Assembly (NCBI GenBank): GCA_027627225.1
Contig: JAPFQT010000040.1
Coordinates: forward strand, 620,001-684,000
Direction of reading: 5' to 3'
Length of the DNA: 64,000 nt
DNA from: Congeria kusceri
Taxonomy: Eukaryota > Mollusca > Bivalvia > Myida > Dreissenidae
Below the pieces are notes generated by a model that had not been told where the DNA came from, did not search any database, and saw only the letters and a program-made list of their open reading frames with translations. Shown in pieces: positions 34,094 through 45,556 of the stretch. A program made the translations under genes and the position numbers. Within the stretch, counting starts at the first letter, position 1. Each line of letters opens with the position of its first letter.

Positions 34094-34590
34094 GACATGA
34101 TGCTCGCTATTTTTATCTATAGACAAAGAACAAAACTACCCAATAAACGACGCAAAAGAAGTCCCGATTCTGAGCGGAGCATAGTAAAAATGTAGTTCTA
34201 ATTACAATTGCAAAAATATATGTCAAATCAGAAGAAAACTCTGCGCGAGTCTTGTTAGAATTAAGAAATAATTTTCTATTTATCGTTGTTTATCGGCCTA
34301 TAAACAACGATTTGGAGTTCTGATGCGTAGAAATTAAACCACGAGGGTGTTTTCTATACACAAAGAACACAATTCACCGTTGTTAAACTTCCAATAAACA
34401 ACCAGAAAAAATAGTTCAAAAACTGTATACTTCGCACTGTAATTGCAGAAAATGTTGTCAGGTCATGTTAGAATCGAAATAATTTTCGCATTATCGTTGT
34501 TTATCGGCTAATAAACACCGATTTGTCGTGGGATGCGTTTTTTTTTAGCCGATACACAATTCTTAATCGAAAATTATTTCTTTAATAATG
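34094..34590. mobile_element. Foldback/MITE family A, copy 11 (composite)
   Basis: TTCTGACATGATGCTCGCTA and AGTCCCGATTCTGAGCGGAG are followed by a second piece with CTCTGCGCGAGTCTTGTTAG, then GTCATGTTAGAATCGAAATA and a damaged hairpin. Two partial copies are nested or joined. Confidence 0.75.
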
Positions 34591-34799
34591 TACGCAAATA
34601 TCTGTTCCAAATGGACATGAAATATTGTATTCAGTGGATAGTTTCGTATAAAAATAAAGATGGAGTAGTGAAATGGATCGAGAGATCGTGAGTTCTGTTT
34701 GTTTTGCAAATTATGAAAGTGGTGTGAAATATGATGCACAAATGAACGAATATAAAGGATCATAAATCTAACAACAACTTGCAGTCAAAGACGCATTTC

Positions 34800-35155
34800 T
34801 GTTAATTAATTAAGAAATAATGTTCGATTAATCGTTGTTTATCGGCCAATAAACAACGATTTTGAGTTCTGATGCGTAGGAATTAAACCAAGAAGGCGTT
34901 AGCCCGAGGTGTTTAATAGCCACGCATCAGAACGACAAAGAGTTGTTTAGAGCTCGATAAACACTAATTCTGCGAACATTATTTCGCTTTTAAGATGAGT
35001 TGACCTATAATTTTGCAATTGTAATTGAAACATATTTTTACTATGCTCCGCTCAGAGTGGGAACTTCTTTTTGCTTTATTTATTGGGTAGTTTAACAACG
35101 ATAATTTTGTTCTTTGTCCATAGAAACATTAGCAAGTATGACGTTACAATATTAC
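34800..35155 (-). mobile_element. Foldback/MITE family A, copy 12 (reversed)
   Basis: Hairpin GAGTTCTGATGCGTAGGAAT / TAGCCACGCATCAGAACGAC, loop AGGCGTTAGCCCGAGG, then CTCCGCTCAGAGTGGGAACT, GGGTAGTTTAACAACG and AACATTAGCAAGTATGACGT. Confidence 0.8.
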
Positions 35156-35672
35156 TTATATTACGATCTTTATGCCTGATCATGATTACCAAATCTCCCT
35201 ATGTCTTTGGTATTTGTGGCAAATTTGTTTCCATATTTAAAAATACGATCACGTATGCATGTAATTTAATAATTTAATAATGTATTTCTCTTTTTATTGA
35301 ATTGAGCAGTATTGTTTGTAACCGGTGACAAAAAAGCTATAAACATACCAATGTAAATAATCTGATGCCATTGGTTTCTGGTGAACATGGTACTGTTATA
35401 ACAAGAACAGTCGCCGTGGGAGATTTTGTCAACATGTGTTCTTTAAAATATTGTTCAGGGCCCATAGTTATGTTTTATAATGCCACTTAATTTTGTACAT
35501 ATGCATGTAGAATATACATTGATTGTATATATAGTGTAAAGCACTTTTGAACGTATATCCATTATGAAAAGAGTGCTATATAAATGTGGAATTATATATG
35601 TATAGTCACCAATCTATTATTAGCATGAATGTCGAAAATATAATTTTATGGTGAGGCTAAAAACATTAATTG
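35156..35672. other. No gene seen
   Basis: No supported feature. Confidence 0.35.
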
Positions 35673-35882
35673 TGTGTTTCGGGCAACGGTTTCAAAAATG
35701 TTAGGTAGGGTCGGGATTGAGGTTTTTGTTTACTTTTTTAAAGACACATTACGGTAAAAAAAAAAACATTAAAATTATCTAATATCTGACGAATACAGAT
35801 TTCACGAAAAAAAAAACAATCGTCGCTAAAATTTTAGGGTCAGGGGTTATTTGCTAGGTAGAGTCGGGTTGCCCGAAACACA
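35673..35882. mobile_element. MITE with TGTGTTTCGGGCAAC terminal inverted repeats
   Basis: TGTGTTTCGGGCAAC at the left is the reverse complement of GTTGCCCGAAACACA at the right, 210 bp in all. The interior has poly-A runs and TAGGTAGGGTCGGG at both sides. The right half matches 25550-25615, and a loose relative occurs near 47695-47775. Confidence 0.75.
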
Positions 35883-36109
35883 GAAAAAAAATTGGCCTGA
35901 TTTCGGACGAGAAAGGGCAATTGTAAACTCAACGTTGGAATCAGTAAACGCGGGTTTCCTGCGATTTTACTATTATTTTTGTAATGCATTCAAGTGCAGT
36001 GTTGCAGACCTTGAACATTGGAACAAATAGAAAGCATAAATAATATTGTTCATTTTATTTGAAGCGTGTGAGGCCGGGTTTTATAAATTACAGATAATAT
36101 TAGTTTGTA
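35883..36109. other. No gene seen
   Basis: No supported feature. Confidence 0.3.
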
Positions 36110-36300
36110 CCCAAGTCACACGCACGTGCTTTATTGCTCGTATGCTATGTAGGATCATATTTTGCACAAATCATATTTTTCACACGCCTGCGAAGAATAG
36201 GATCTCATTTGTCACATTAAATAAGTGTGAAGAATATGATTGGCCAAAAAGGGAGTATGCGTACGGATCACATTTTTCACATAATTTAGGGTGAAATTGT
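36110..36300 (+). repeat. TTTTTCACA/TGTGAAAAA repeat family, copy 2
   Basis: CTCGTATGCTATGTAGGATC, ATATTTTTCACACG, AATAGGATCTCATT and CACATTTTTCACATAA parallel 23640-23955. Confidence 0.65.
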
Positions 36301-36340
36301 ATCGCGACAAGCGATTAAATCATTATTGGGAGCATAATTA

Positions 36341-36500
36341 TACAGTAATCATCATCATCATAGTCATCATCATCATCATCACCATCATCGTCACCATCGT
36401 CATCATCATCATCGTCATCATCGTCATCATAATTATTTTCGTCATCACCATTATTATCATTATACTTAACGTCATCATCAGTATTGTCATCACTATGAGA
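36341..36500 (+). repeat. (TCA)n/(TCG) microsatellite
   Basis: Interrupted TCATCATCACCATCGTC triplets. The 71-codon Ile-rich frame across it is an artefact of the repeat. Confidence 0.9.
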
Positions 36501-36799
36501 AACTAAGCCCTATTTAGGAGCTACTTATGTATGCATGCGCTTAATCGTTAGTCAATACGTTTGTACGGTCTAATTAGGAGATAGAAATGTATATGTACTC
36601 GCGTACGTTCATACGAACGTACACCTTTTTATTGGGATATTAACCAATGCACGCATCCGAACGTATGTACAAAGGCACGTCCTATTTTGGATTATTAAAA
36701 CCAAAATAACCATGCATATGTCCGCCCGAACTAGAATACACGCATACACGGACGGTAATATAATGATCTTATTAGAACCTCCGCACATGTTAGTACGTA
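36501..36799. other. No gene seen; GTACG-rich
   Basis: Words such as CGTACGTTCATACGAACGTACA form short palindromes near 36602-36623. Confidence 0.35.
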
Positions 36800-37016
36800 C
36801 GTTTGGACAGTAAAGTAGCGTAGCGTACTGTACCTCCCGTATCGTATCGTACGGTATCATATCGTTCCTTACCGTATCGTACCGTACCTAACCATACCGT
36901 ATCTAACCGTACAGTACCGTACCGTACTGTACCGTACCGTACCATACATTTCCATACCATTACATTACAAACAATACCGTACATGCCATGCCATGCCATG
37001 CAACGCCATACCATGC
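36800..37016. repeat. Pentanucleotide microsatellites (CCGTA)n then (CCATG)n
   Basis: ACCGTACCGTACC-type pentamers with variants occupy about 36835-36960. They switch to CCATGCCATGCCATG at about 36980-37016. Confidence 0.9.
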
Positions 37017-37185
37017 CAGATTGCGATGTGTGAAAAATGAGATCCTATTTTTCACACCTATGAAAAATGAGATCCTATTTTTCACACCTGTGAAAAATTA
37101 GATCCTATTTTTCACGCATGTGAACAATTATATTATATTTTTCACATGTGTGAAAAATGTGATTTTTGAAAAATATGCTTCTACA
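37017..37185. repeat. TTTTTCACA/TGTGAAAAA repeat family, copy 3 (tandem palindromes)
   Basis: Four successive TGTGAAAAATGAGATCCTAT, TTTTCACA units of ~32-34 bp; each unit is itself a near palindrome. This is the cleanest of the three blocks. Confidence 0.8.
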
Positions 37186-37355
37186 GTGCTCTGTTGTTAT
37201 TTTGTGAAAACACCGTGTCTACTGGACATTGATGATATCGTTACACTGAATTGCATGAAATTTGATTTTTAGTAGTTTATTATGGACTGCATTCTGACAT
37301 TGTTGAATGTATACTGTGTTTCTTACGGGCGACTACAATCAAGTAACATAACATT
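37186..37355. other. No gene seen
   Basis: No supported feature. Confidence 0.3.
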
Positions 37356-38010
37356 TTTATGCCCCAACTTTAGAGGGTAGGGGGCATATAGATTTGCCCT
37401 TGTCCGTCTGTCCATCTGTCCGTCCGTCGGATTTTTATGTCTCGCAAAACTCAAAAAGTATAATTGCTAGAGTGATGAAACTTGATAAGCATATTCATCG
37501 GCATTGGGGCTTGTGCACCTGGGTATTTTTGTGCATTTTTTTCCGACATCAACGGAGTTATAGTCATTTTTTATCAAAAAAGGACATGTTTGGACTTGTG
37601 TCGCGCCTAACTCAAAAAGTATTGCTGCTAGTGTGATGAAACTTTAAAAAACATATTAATCAGCATGTGAACGTGTGCACCTGGGTATTTTGGTGCAATG
37701 TTTTCATTCATCAGCGGAGTTATGGCCCTTCTTTAGCAAATAATAACATTTTTGGACTTGCGTCGCACGTAAGTCAAAAAGTATTACTGCTAGAGTAATG
37801 AAACTTTATATACGTATTAATTAATATGTGGACTTGTGCACCTGGGTATTTTGGTGCAGTATTTTTGGATTTGTGTCGCGTGTAGCTAAACAAGTATAAC
37901 TGCTAGACTGATGAAACTTTATAAACATATAACATATTCATCAGCATGTGAACTTGTGCACCTGGGTAGTTTTGTGCATTTTTCCCAACATCAGCAGAGT
38001 TCTGTGACAA
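37356..38010 (+). repeat. Tandem ~145-bp block with TATGCCCC/GGGGGCATA head
   Basis: The head is TTATGCCCCAACTTTAGAGG, TAGGGGGCATATAG then GTCCGTCTGTCCATCTGTCC. Four units follow with CAAAAAGTAT-A-TGCTAGAGT, GATGAAACTT, CATCAGCATGTG and TGCACCTGGGTATTTTG. Confidence 0.8.
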
Positions 38011-38821
38011 CAAGCGGAATGTGCGGGCATCCGTGTCCTACGGACAAATGTCTGGTCTTATTTTAAATTTTGAAAGTAGAGTGAAACATCTTTCCAAAGT
38101 GACCAGACTCGCAATATGTGAATCAAAGAAAAGTGGCGTCCGACTCCAGGAGATTTTGCTATTTTACAGTGGGACGCTATGGGGATTTGATTTCCTGGTT
38201 TCTGACCTTCAAGAGATCTAGAACATAATAACACCTCCTCGCGGATATTTTATGACTGTTCATATCAGTGGTGATTATGTTTGGTTGTGTCACCATTCAG
38301 CGGAAAACTGGCATATCGTCCGCAGCAGTGTATAGCGACTTTCGGTCGCTTTGAGCGAGAGGTTGCAAATATATTCATACACAGTTTCGCTGTGCACTCG
38401 ACACAAAATGTTTGTGTGAGGAGACATCATTTTACTTGGATTATATTTCTGATTTAAATGTTTAACGGTATTTATCTAACTTTTGGTAGGGTTAAACATA
38501 TTGGTATTTATATAATTTGTATATGTATGTATGCTCTATATTGTATAATTAATTGTGTATATTGTTTGTTTACTGTTGTAGCATTTTAAATATCTTTTTA
38601 CTAGTTTCTTTCTTCATTCATGATTGTCAATTTCAGTTTCAAATATTGCTTTCGTTCACGGAAATAAACGGAAATAAAAATCTGTTTATAGACTAAAGTG
38701 CTTTAATACTACGCAGTAGGCTTTATAGCAGGTTATATTATTTTATGTTAATCACCAATTTGAAATTTTGAATGTATTTGTTTATTGGATTTTTCTGCCA
38801 CAGAAGTTAACAAAGTCATTA
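38011..38821. repeat. Dispersed repeat fragment (38093-38220) in a gene-free interval
   Basis: GTGACCAGACTCGCAATATG, GGAGATTTTGCTATT and GGGACGCTATGGGGATTTGA reappear in reverse complement at about 56326-56456. The rest of the interval holds nothing I can support. Confidence 0.55.
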
Positions 38822-39534
38822 CTGGCGCAGTGCCTAAATCCGCCACATGTGGGGGGTATTTCTACGATATTTTCAAAAATTGTTTACGGATTGACATAAA
38901 ATTTCACCTAAATCAAGTTAGGTTTAATGTGTATTTACTGGCGTGTTTTGGTTACATTTCAAATACTTGGCAAATTAAAAATATTTATTGAGATTGAAGG
39001 CCTAAACAGTGTAAAAAATGAGCGTGGGAGTGCCTAAATCCGCCACCCTTCTTTAAAATGTTCAGATTGCTCGAAAATAATATTATTTTATGAAATCTGT
39101 TTTCAAAGTAACTTCTACTCACTTCTATTGACAAAACTCCTACTTTTGTTTATTTAAGGTTCATTTTCTAGTGTTTAAAATTGTATGTAATGCCAATACA
39201 TAATGGTTATTTTTATGCTACACATGCTCAAATAGACATAATATTAAAGGCCGATAATTTAATTTAATCATGGACACCATGCGGGGCCTCAAAATGTTGC
39301 ATGCGCAGTATGAAATAGATTCCCCGCATGCAGCATGTTTGCATTTAGGGGTTAGGTACAAAATAATTGGATAAAACATTAATTTATGCACAAATCAAGA
39401 TGAAAACTTTTCAGCGTTGTTAAGGGAAAGTATCTGATTGATCAAGATCAACAAAATAGAAATCGCCGGTAAAAAACGCTTATTCGGATGGGGTGGCGGG
39501 TTTAGGCAAGTGGCGACTTTAGGCACTGCGCCAG
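38822..39534. mobile_element. Mariner-type non-autonomous transposon, internally deleted copy
   Basis: The ends CTGGCGCAGTGCCTAAATCC, GCCAC and the inverted counterpart are flanked by TA at 38820-38821 and 39535-39536. The body aligns with 665-1651 from end to end, apart from an internal gap of about 270 bp after ATTTTCTAGTGTTTAAAAT. Length 713 bp. Confidence 0.88.
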
Positions 39535-39536
39535 TA

Positions 39537-40603
39537 AAGTGTCTATTTATGTAAGTAATGGATGTAGTTATTCTTGATTTCAGTTAAGGGAAACAGTAAA
39601 TAAAGGGAAATAACTGTTCTCTATATGTGAAATGTATTATGTTATTTCTAAACCATATACTTTATTATAGTTGTTGCTTTGAAATTGAATTGTGTTTGCT
39701 TTCTTTTTTCGGCGTAGCTGTCTAAGGTCACTTTTGACCTAGATTTCTTGCGATAATTATGCAGCGGGAAAATTGAATGCCAATAGAATTGGGCAAATTT
39801 TCTAATTTTAGGGAATGCAAACTTCAAACAATGGTTTAACGTATACCAATAACTGTTGCATACTTTTGGGGATTACAAATTTACATAATTGTTTACATAA
39901 GCGGTTAAAATAAAGTTATAAATATATTTTCGATATACACTCTAGAACTGAGCATAAGTATGAACATATTTTCTCATTGTATGTCATGAACATAATAATT
40001 ATTATGTTCATCCCCAGAATTAATCAACTTTTTTGTTGAGCCTAGCGGTACGCTCTATAAATAACAATTGATTCTGGCGAGTTCAAAACACTCACGATCT
40101 TTCTAACAATAGTTCTCGTTTAGCTGCCGGTGTATAGCTGTTATAATATGTATGCGTCATTTAGCGTCCAGAGAATCATAAGAGCAAATATTTCAATAAA
40201 GGGGGAATTTATGTTATTAAACTGACTGTGCATGTTTTTTGAAATTGAACTGTGGTTGCGTTCTGTTAATAATTAATGTGAATTACACATTTTTATCAAC
40301 TTCTCCAGTAGATGTTAATCAACCTATCAAAAGATAACTTTCAATAAATAAAATGTGGTGAAATAAGTCTCTGAATACGTTCACATGTTATTCGTGTTAC
40401 TTTTACTTCATTTGCACGAATACGTGATTTGCACCACCAATTATGCACAGAAACCCTTGATACGTCAGGTTCCTACCGAATATAATTTTCAATCGCCATA
40501 GTCTTATGAAATTTTATTTTTGTGCTATCAAAATGGAAATCATCATTGTTTCAAATGCGCTGAATGTTCTCTGAAGATTGCTTTTCATTAGGATACAGGG
40601 TAT
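39537..40603. other. No gene seen
   Basis: AT-rich interval with a short inverted pair CCAGAATTAATCAA / TTGATTCTGG near 40014-40078. Otherwise nothing is supported. Confidence 0.35.
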
Positions 40604-41770
40604 ACTGCTAAAGAAAAATAATGCATTGCTTCTCATGCACTTTTTCCAAAAAATCAGGAGGGAGGGCGAGTTTATTTTATTGAAGTATTTTTTCTCCTAC
40701 TCTTTTCTATTGGCTTAGTAAAACAAGTAATTAAGTACAGATTAAAGACAATATTAAGTTTTAATAACAACAAAAGCATTCCTTTTTTTAAATTCTAAAT
40801 ATAGATTTATTAATCACAAACCGTCATTTATGAAAGCTGATGTAAAAAGGCAATCAATTCAAATGTTCATAATTAACAAAGTGCCTTCAAATTGATACAC
40901 CATCAGCATTAAAATACTTGTATTTATTTGTAGATTTTAACCTTTCGTACATCATACTTTTTATAACTGTCAAAAATAGAAATTATTTTTGCAGTAAATC
41001 ACCAATAATTTTAGGAAAGGAAAATCAACACTTGTCAATGCAGCTGGCATTTTCGATTGTTTCCATAGGACTTATATTGACACAGATTTTCTTTAAAAAA
41101 CTATGGAGTGAAATATGAAATATTATTCAAGCAAAAGCATCTACGAAATAAAAGTTTAAATCATGAAATAGAACATATTTATAAAGGTTCCCAATCGAAT
41201 ATGACTTTTTTTCAAAATTTACACAGTATTTCAGACAGGAAAAAAGTTACTGAAAATACAGAAATATCTACTCTTCTTCCGCTATGTTAAAATGCGGATT
41301 CGTTTAACTTTAAGCCGCTGTCCATCAATACATCGTAATTTTAGTAAGAGTTCTTATGAACGTTTATGGTGTTTATTCGTCCGGAATATGTTTCTTATTT
41401 ACGAAAGGCATTGTTCAAAAGCGCTTGGTACGAACGAAATACTATAATGTACATACTGGTTTACTCCAGAGTCAGCACCTGTTATCGCATACAGAAAATA
41501 GACGACAGCAAGTTACCAAAATGTTTATAATTCACGGATTTCAATAGCGTAGTTTTGTTATTTTGTCCGGTAACATGCCCATTAAAAAAACTTTCTAAAA
41601 AAAGTTTCATTTATATTAACATATTTCTGGACTGCTCCTTTAAAACCCGGGCGCGATCGTCAAAAAATAGTAAACAAATAATTTCTTTTGGCATTAAATC
41701 AAATTCGTGGCGGCCATAATAATACGTTGCGGCGCTGTCTGGGAAACAAATCATTGACTTTTTTTAGCCT
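40604..41770 (-). mobile_element. 1.17-kb TIR element D, copy 2 (inverted to copy 1)
   Basis: It is the reverse complement of 30565-31693 along its full length. The right end GGGAAACAAATCATTGACTT, TTTTTAGCCT is well kept and the left end (CTGCTAAAGAAAAATAATGC) is decayed. The flanks are TATA on both sides. Confidence 0.85.
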
Positions 41771-42530
41771 ATAAATGAAAAATTGACTTCGAAATGTGTA
41801 TGTATTATGCACAAATAACTTCCAAGATGTAGGTAGGGTATATTACTTAAGAATAACTATACGATAATCTAAAAAATAATTTTCATTAATTTCCGCAATT
41901 ATTTTCGTAAGTTATGTTATTTTGTAAATTTGGCTGACACATTTATATAATAATGATGTTTACGTAAATTATTTAGGTTATTCATGTATCACTGGTGAAA
42001 ACATGGGGCGGTATGATCGGTTTATTTACCGTACAAATATTAATAATTATTGAATTAATCACAAATTAATCCAAACCGTTTTCTTATGGTTTCCCCAAAA
42101 ACCTGGGTCCGAGAAGTCTCCTTATATAGCTTGAGACCGAAAAATCTGGGGTCCGAGAAGCCACGTAACCGACCATCTTGACCCTCTTGTATCTTATGTT
42201 TAGGGTAAAAATGTTATCTCGGTATATTAATGTCAACGCCCATTGTCTTTTTTAAAGACATTTCTTGTCTTATTTCGGGCGAGATTTGATAAACCACCCA
42301 TACAAATAGAAATGCTCAAAAACTAATATTTAAGTATCTACCTTCATGTCTTCTTATCTAACATGCAAAATAAACCACGGGTACATAACGCTTTCCGTTG
42401 TAGAAACATCATTATAAAGAACTGAATGTTTAAAACATTGATTTTTGTTGTTTTTCTGATTAAAATTACTTTTAATAGCCGTGCTGCACAGTAACCTTTC
42501 TCTTTATAAGTGATGTTAAAAACCCGCAAA
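41771..42530. other. No gene seen
   Basis: GGTCCGAGAAG occurs twice near 42107 and 42151. No gene is supported. Confidence 0.35.
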
Positions 42531-42890
42531 CGAACATTATTATTTATTTTATGCTTTCCAATGATTTATCATGAAATATCAGTGAAATAAAATTGGTAAT
42601 TCACTGTTTTAAAACAGCGGAAATTTCCACTCTGGAAATTTTCACTGTTTCACACTGGTTCCCGATTTAATATAGTAAATGAAACGGACCGTCAACGATG
42701 CCGGACTCAACATTATGAAATGACGTCATTATTTTAACGTTATGATGTTATGAATCCCGTGAGCTTTTCCAAAAAACCCAATTATATAACAATTAAAATC
42801 TTTAAAAGGTGGCAAAAGATATTTTCTATGAACACTCGTGGAATAAAATACGATCTTACACCGAAATCAACAAATATCCTCGATTAATTA
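42531..42890 (+). repeat. Upstream segment of the PM20D2-like locus, also present in intron 2
   Basis: TTATTTTATGCTTTCCA, CTGTTTTAAAAC, CCACTCTGG, CACACTGGTTCCCGATTTAA and CGTCAACGATGCCGGACTCA recur in the same order at 46725-47065, about 100 bp ahead of exon 3. ACCGAAATCAACAAA extends the match. It is either a dispersed repeat or a copy of the 5' flank placed inside the gene. Confidence 0.7.
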
Positions 42891-43065
42891 CACTACCGTA
42901 AACCTTAGTAAAATAAATAAATAATTATTATTAATACCTTGAATATCGGTCAAACGTTATCATATTTTGCATATTCCACCAGTATGACGTCATCAACGCT
43001 GTTGCGTCACTAGCAAACACTTCCGCCTCCATCCACGCGAACAAATCACCGACCACCGCCTTGAC

Positions 43066-43230
43066 ATGGCCGCCGAGCGACTCAAGTAAGTGGCGTGCGC
43101 GGCCATCGATGCAGCCGCCGGCGACTTGGCGGCACTGAGCGCCGAAATTTGGGAACATCCGGAACTCAACTTTGAGGAGCGCCACGCACACAAAGTGCTG
43201 ACAGACTTTCTAGAGAAATACGGTTTCGAG
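43066..43230 (+). CDS. PM20D2-like exon 1 (in-frame TAA at codon 8)
   Basis: The start is ATG at 43066, giving MAAERLK, then TAA at 43087-43089, then VACAAIDAAAGDLAALSAEI and on to LTDFLEKYGFE. Family members share the pattern M-x-x-x-L-K-x-x-A-C-x-x-I-D, so the residues on both sides of the TAA belong to one reading frame and a Gln, Glu or Lys codon is the likely ancestor. There is no other Met before the conserved part. The donor is GAG|GTGATAAG at 43231, phase 0. An alternative is that GTAAGT at 43086-43091 acts as a donor, but conserved coding continues straight through it. Confidence 0.75.
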
Positions 43231-43484
43231 GTGATAAGTACTTATAACGTGTTACAGAAAATAAAACAATATTGTTGTCAAAACTAAGCTTGCCTTTAGT
43301 AGCTATTTGCGGATTTACAGGGGAGCGGGAGGGGAAACATACATCCCGCGTACCCCCCCCCCCCGCTCCATCGTAAAAATGTTCAAAATATTTGAATAAG
43401 TGAAACATTCTCTGTCTGCTAATAATGATTGGTAAGCACACATTTTTAAATAGTAAAGTAAAAAAGTGTTAGTTTATTATAGTG
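43231..43484. other. Intron 1, left part with poly-C
   Basis: It begins GTGATAAGTA. A run of about 13 C lies at 43351-43364. No other feature is supported. Confidence 0.5.
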
Positions 43485-43724
43485 TCACCCCTCGCGATTA
43501 AGGGCCAGCCAGTTTTGACTTATGAGACACCTTTACTGATGAACACCTTTACTCCCAATTCCTATCTTATATGCCGGGCGCTTGGCAGAAAGGCAGTCGG
43601 TACCCTTGATTTAACTAGCTGCTGGGTATACAACCCGCCATATCAGAACTCTCCCTGTGTAGGACTCGAACCTTCGGCCTCCCGTTCCGTTGGCGACGCC
43701 ATAACCACTAGGCCACGGAGACGG
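43485..43724 (-). mobile_element. tRNA-derived SINE in intron 1
   Basis: Read in minus sense, the head TCTCCGTGGCCTAGTGGTTA has a good A-box (TGGCCTAGTGG). It is followed about 35 bp later by a B-box, AGGTTCGAGTCC, and then GGGAGA that can pair with the TCTCC start. The body (GTATACCCAGCAGCTAG, GGTACCGACTGCCTTTCTGC) extends beyond tRNA length, which favours a SINE over a tRNA gene. It is antisense to the host gene. Confidence 0.7.
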
Positions 43725-43930
43725 TGTACACGTTTTAAATATCTGCAAAAAAGCTTTAACTATGATATCGCGCAATGTAACTGTCATTGTTTTGCAAAAT
43801 TTATACATGTTTAACATGTATGGGTTGGTAGGAAATGACTTTTTCACTCTTACTCCAAAATCACGTAAATCCGCGATGGTCGTAATAATCCCTGATTGAA
43901 ACAATGAATTCACGTATTTGTGGTCACTTA

Positions 43931-44525
43931 CTAGTATAGGATCTTCACATATTCACTTGTGTACGGCATGATTGTACGCCAATATAGAATCTTCATAATT
44001 TATATTCACGTCTGTACGACGCGATTTTACGCCATTATAGAATCTTCATATATTCACGACTGCACGACATGATTGTACATCATTATAGAATCTTTAACTA
44101 TTCACGTCTGTACGGCATGATTGTACGCCATTATAGAATCTTCATAATTTATTTTCACGTCTGTACGACACGATTTTACGCCATTATAGAATCTTCATAT
44201 ATTCACGACTGCACGACATGATTGTACGTCATTATAGAATCTTTAACTATTCACATTTGTACGGCACGGTTGTACGCCATTATAGAATCTTTAATTATTC
44301 ACGTCTCTACGGCATGATTGTACGCCATTATAGAATCTTTAACTATTCACGTCTCTACGCATGATTGTACGCCATTATAGAATCTTTAACTATTCACGTC
44401 TGTACGGCATGATTGTACGCCATTATAGAATCTTTAACTATTCACGTCTCTACGGCTAAATTGTACGCCATTATAGAATTGTCATATATTCACGTCTGTA
44501 CGACATGATATTACGTCATATTCAG
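43931..44525 (+). repeat. 48-bp minisatellite running into the exon 2 acceptor (~12 units)
   Basis: The unit is ATTCACGTCTGTACGGCATG, ATTGTACGCCATTATAGAAT, CTTTAACT with TTCATAT variants. The last unit, ACGACATGATATTACGTCAT, passes directly into ATTCAG and exon 2 with no unique intron sequence between. Confidence 0.85.
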
Positions 44526-44731
44526 ACCCAGCGTTCCTACAAGCTCAGACGGTGTTTAGGGCTTCCCACGGGTCACGCGCTGACGGTCCCAACGTGACGT
44601 TTATTAGCGAATATGACGCACTTCCGGAAATAGGTCACACGTGCGGACACAACCTGATAGGTGAGTCGGGAGCGGCGTCGGGGCTGGGGCTGAAGGCGGC
44701 AATAGAAGCTTCCGGGAATCCCCTGGGTCAG
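44526..44731 (+). CDS. PM20D2-like exon 2 (metal-binding exon, one-base frame loss)
   Basis: The acceptor is ATATTCAG at 44518-44525. The first bases read TQRSYKL, which fits the family's segment before the conserved x-FRA motif. The frame then shifts: 44526-44548 is 23 bases where 24 are needed to join phase 0 of exon 1 to TVFRASHGSRADGPNVTFIS. The rest is open for 60 codons and contains EYDALPEIGHTCGHNLIGES, where Cys and His residues are expected metal ligands, and GAASGLGLKAAIEASGNPLG. The donor is CAG|GTACAG at 44732, phase 0. A different acceptor, CTCAG at 44544-44548, would avoid the shift but drop the conserved SYKL. Confidence 0.85.
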
Positions 44732-45556
44732 GTACAGTGAATGTCCCCGCCTCTTACTGTGTACAGTGAATGTCCCCGTCTCTTACTGTGTACTGTGAAT
44801 TTCCCCACCTCTTACTGTGTACTGTGAATTTACCCGCCTCTTCCTGTGTACTGTGAATTTCCCCGCCTCTTACTATGTACTGTGAATTTACCCGCCTCTT
44901 ACTTTGTATGGTGAATTTACCCGCCTCTTACTGTGTACTGTGAATTTCCCCACCTCTTAATGTGTACTGTGAATTTCCCCGCCTCTTACTGTTTACTGTG
45001 AATTTCCCCACCTTTTACTGTGTACTGTGAATTTCCCCGCCTCTTACTGTGTACAGTAAGTTTCTCCGCCTCTTACTGTGTATAGTGAATTTCGCCGCCT
45101 CTTACTGTGTACTGTGAATTTCCCCGCCTCTTACTGTGTACAGTGAATTTCCCCGCCTCTTACTGTGTACTGTGAATTTCCCCGCCTCTTACTGTGTATT
45201 TTGAATTTCGCCGCTTCTTACTGTGTACTGTGAATTTCTCCGCCTCTTACTGTGTACTGTGAATTTCCCCGCCTCTTACTGTGCACTGTGAATTTCGCCG
45301 CCTCTTACTGTGCACTGTGAACTTCGCCGCCTCTTACTGTGTACTGTGAATTTCGCCGCCTCTTACTGTGTACTGTGAATTTCGCCGCCTCTTACTGTGT
45401 ACTGTGAATTTCGCCGCCTCTTACTGTGTACAGTGAATTTCCCCGCCTCTTACTGTGTACTGTGAATTTCGCCGCCTCTTACTGTGTACTGTTAATTTAC
45501 CCGCCTCTAACTGTGTATTGTGAATTTCGCCGCCTCTTACTGTGTACTGTGAATTT
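44732..45556 (+). repeat. 29-bp minisatellite starting exactly at the exon 2 donor (~28 units)
   Basis: The unit is GTACTGTGAATTTCCCCGCC, TCTTACTGT, with GTACAGTGAATGTCCCC in the first two copies. The first unit begins with the GT of the splice donor itself, so each unit starts with a donor-like GTAC(A/T)GTGAAT. Confidence 0.9.

Noticed and set aside
36291..36506. Ile-rich 71-codon frame
   Set aside because: It is a translation of the (TCA)n microsatellite.
43655..43724. Functional tRNA gene in intron 1
   Set aside because: A- and B-boxes are present, but the sequence continues into a SINE-like body and the anticodon arm is not convincing.
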